Shown piece by piece: positions 13,680 to 14,615 of a stretch of 14,615 nt of DNA (positions are counted from its first letter, which is position 1; every line of letters starts with the position of its first letter). Source of the stretch: Bacteroidales bacterium UBA4459. Lineage in GTDB: Bacteria; Bacteroidota; Bacteroidia; Bacteroidales; F082. The stretch lies in assembly GCA_002389465.1 (NCBI GenBank), contig DGOT01000092.1:1-14615 (forward strand), given 5' to 3'. Position numbers and translations under genes: made by a program. Under the pieces are notes generated by a model, which ran no database searches, had not been told where the DNA came from, and saw nothing but the letters and a program-made list of their open reading frames with translations.

Positions 13680-14546
13680 CTAATACTTTAATATCCAAGA
13701 CTCTTTATAGGTGCCGGGTAAGTTTTGTTTGGCAAATGTAGCTGCTTTTATATGATCAAACTTACCGAGATAGATTCTGTAACGACCATCTTTTGTAAGA
13801 ATACCTGCTTCAGAGAATCCGTTCTTTTTTATTTGTTTTAGAGCGTCTTTTGCATCTTTCATCTGATCAAAGCTTCCGAAGATCAGGTAGAAATACCCCC
13901 TTGAAATTGTGTCAACCGGCATTCTGTCATCAGCGTATACTGCTGTAGCAGTTGTGTCGCATACAGAGGGAAGAGCAACCCTGTCAGCCCGTTGTCCGAA
14001 CCAAACGGAGGCATAATGCTCATTGATACCAATACCAACACACACCCACTTCTTTTGTTGGTAATCTTCGCGTGTTAAGAGCATGTCAAGAACCTTCCTT
14101 GCTCCCGACCAGATTTTAATTATTGAATCACTAATCAGATGCTCTTCGAAATACATAACCAGCTCATAACCACGATACGGGTAGGAAGTTATCTCTTTCG
14201 GTTTACCCCACATGCACTCTTTGTCAAAAACATATGTATTATAGCAGCAAGCTTTCCAGTTACCTTTATCCGACCAGCTTGAAAGTCCACAAATACTTGT
14301 ATCGGGTCGGTTATTCTGCAAATCGTTAACATGTGTACGAGCAACATAGGATAGTGAAGCAGAAAGTTTCAGTTTGGGTTTGCCGTATGTGCTGCGTAAA
14401 CTGTTTATTTGATGGAACAGATTCATTTCATCCAATGAGAAACAGTAATTCTCCGGAATCTTATTCTGAGAAGTTGCCTTTAGGGAAAGTAGCAGAAAAA
14501 CTACTGACAGGAGGAATGTATAAGTGTGTACAAAGTATTTTGACAT
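13680..14546 (-). CDS. Exported CAP-domain protein with C-terminal SPOR domain
   Basis: The 288-residue protein has an N-terminal hydrophobic signal (about 8-26, ending KATSQ) that fits periplasmic export without a lipobox. Residues about 38-185 resemble a CAP/SCP domain: EMNLFHQINSLRSTYG, LKLSASLSYVARTHVNDLQ with His72, and the closing GIGINEHYASVWFGQ (171-185). The region holds several cysteines (86, 100, 101, 111, 169) that could form disulfides. A linker with Cys196 leads to a SPOR domain at about 216-288 (YFYLIFGSFDQMKDAKDAL, then GRYRIYLGKFDHIKAATFAKQNL). SPOR domains bind peptidoglycan stripped of stem peptides, often at division sites. The protein is probably a periplasmic wall-associated factor. 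CAP proteins have varied roles, so its activity is open. It is the first visible gene of the - strand operon; only 69 bp upstream are in the window. Confidence 0.82.
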   Translation of the reverse strand: MSKYFVHTYTFLLSVVFLLLSLKATSQNKIPENYCFSLDEMNLFHQINSLRSTYGKPKLKLSASLSYVARTHVNDLQNNRPDTSICGLSSWSDKGNWKACCYNTYVFDKECMWGKPKEITSYPYRGYELVMYFEEHLISDSIIKIWSGARKVLDMLLTREDYQQKKWVCVGIGINEHYASVWFGQRADRVALPSVCDTTATAVYADDRMPVDTISRGYFYLIFGSFDQMKDAKDALKQIKKNGFSEAGILTKDGRYRIYLGKFDHIKAATFAKQNLPGTYKESWILKY

Positions 14547-14615
14547 TCTGTTCTTCTTTTTTTTATTTCTGTTTGCGAGAGGATAAATTTACAAATATTG
14601 GCAGAGTTTGCAGAT

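Noticed and set aside
14547..14615. Promoter for the - strand operon
   Set aside because: The best candidates (TAAATTTA, AATATTTG) each miss the TAnnTTTG consensus and lack a -33 TTG. The true promoter may lie beyond the right edge.

Overview
The window comes from a chromosome of the phylum Bacteroidota. The evidence is a type IX secretion (T9SS) type A sorting domain on a subtilase, a GldI-like FKBP lipoprotein next to an NrnA-type DHH phosphoesterase, and several upstream boxes matching the Bacteroidota housekeeping promoter -7 element TAnnTTTG. Base composition looks moderately AT-rich, and I cannot resolve the genus. I see no phage, IS element, CRISPR array, tRNA or rRNA. Most of the window looks like a stable chromosomal neighbourhood, not a mobile island.

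Region 1 (3-3135, + strand) holds two exported peptidases. The first is an M1 zinc aminopeptidase whose N-terminus lies off the left edge. The second is a secreted S8 subtilase with a complete Asp/His/Ser triad and a C-terminal T9SS sorting domain, followed by a strong hairpin terminator. Region 2 (about 3137-3654) is a roughly 500-bp, extremely AT-rich gene-free stretch with an inverted repeat, a triplicated heptamer and direct repeats. It leads into a small XRE-type regulator (3655-4101). A bidirectional terminator then separates this regulator from ndk, which runs toward it on the - strand.

Region 3 (4575-9336) opens with a divergent promoter region between ndk (-) and a + strand series: the NrnA-like DHH phosphoesterase, a GldI-like FKBP lipoprotein 3 bp behind it, a 16-repeat TPR protein, and a two-domain FKBP lipoprotein. 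A near-perfect 18-bp hairpin ends this series and also serves the convergent operon from the right.

Region 4 (9393-14546, - strand) reads right to left. It holds an exported CAP + SPOR protein, a GNAT-fold protein, a large MscS-family mechanosensitive channel with a periplasmic coiled-coil domain, and a small single-pass membrane protein of unknown function. Gaps are 10, 59 and 6 bp, so it is probably one envelope-related operon.

Together the genes cover protein secretion and folding at the envelope (FKBPs, T9SS cargo), nucleotide and RNA turnover (ndk, NrnA) and envelope stress (MscS, SPOR). I found no clear-cut new defence or mobile system. The best candidates for something undescribed are the MscS-centred operon, the AT-rich region before the XRE gene, and the TPR protein set between two FKBP genes.
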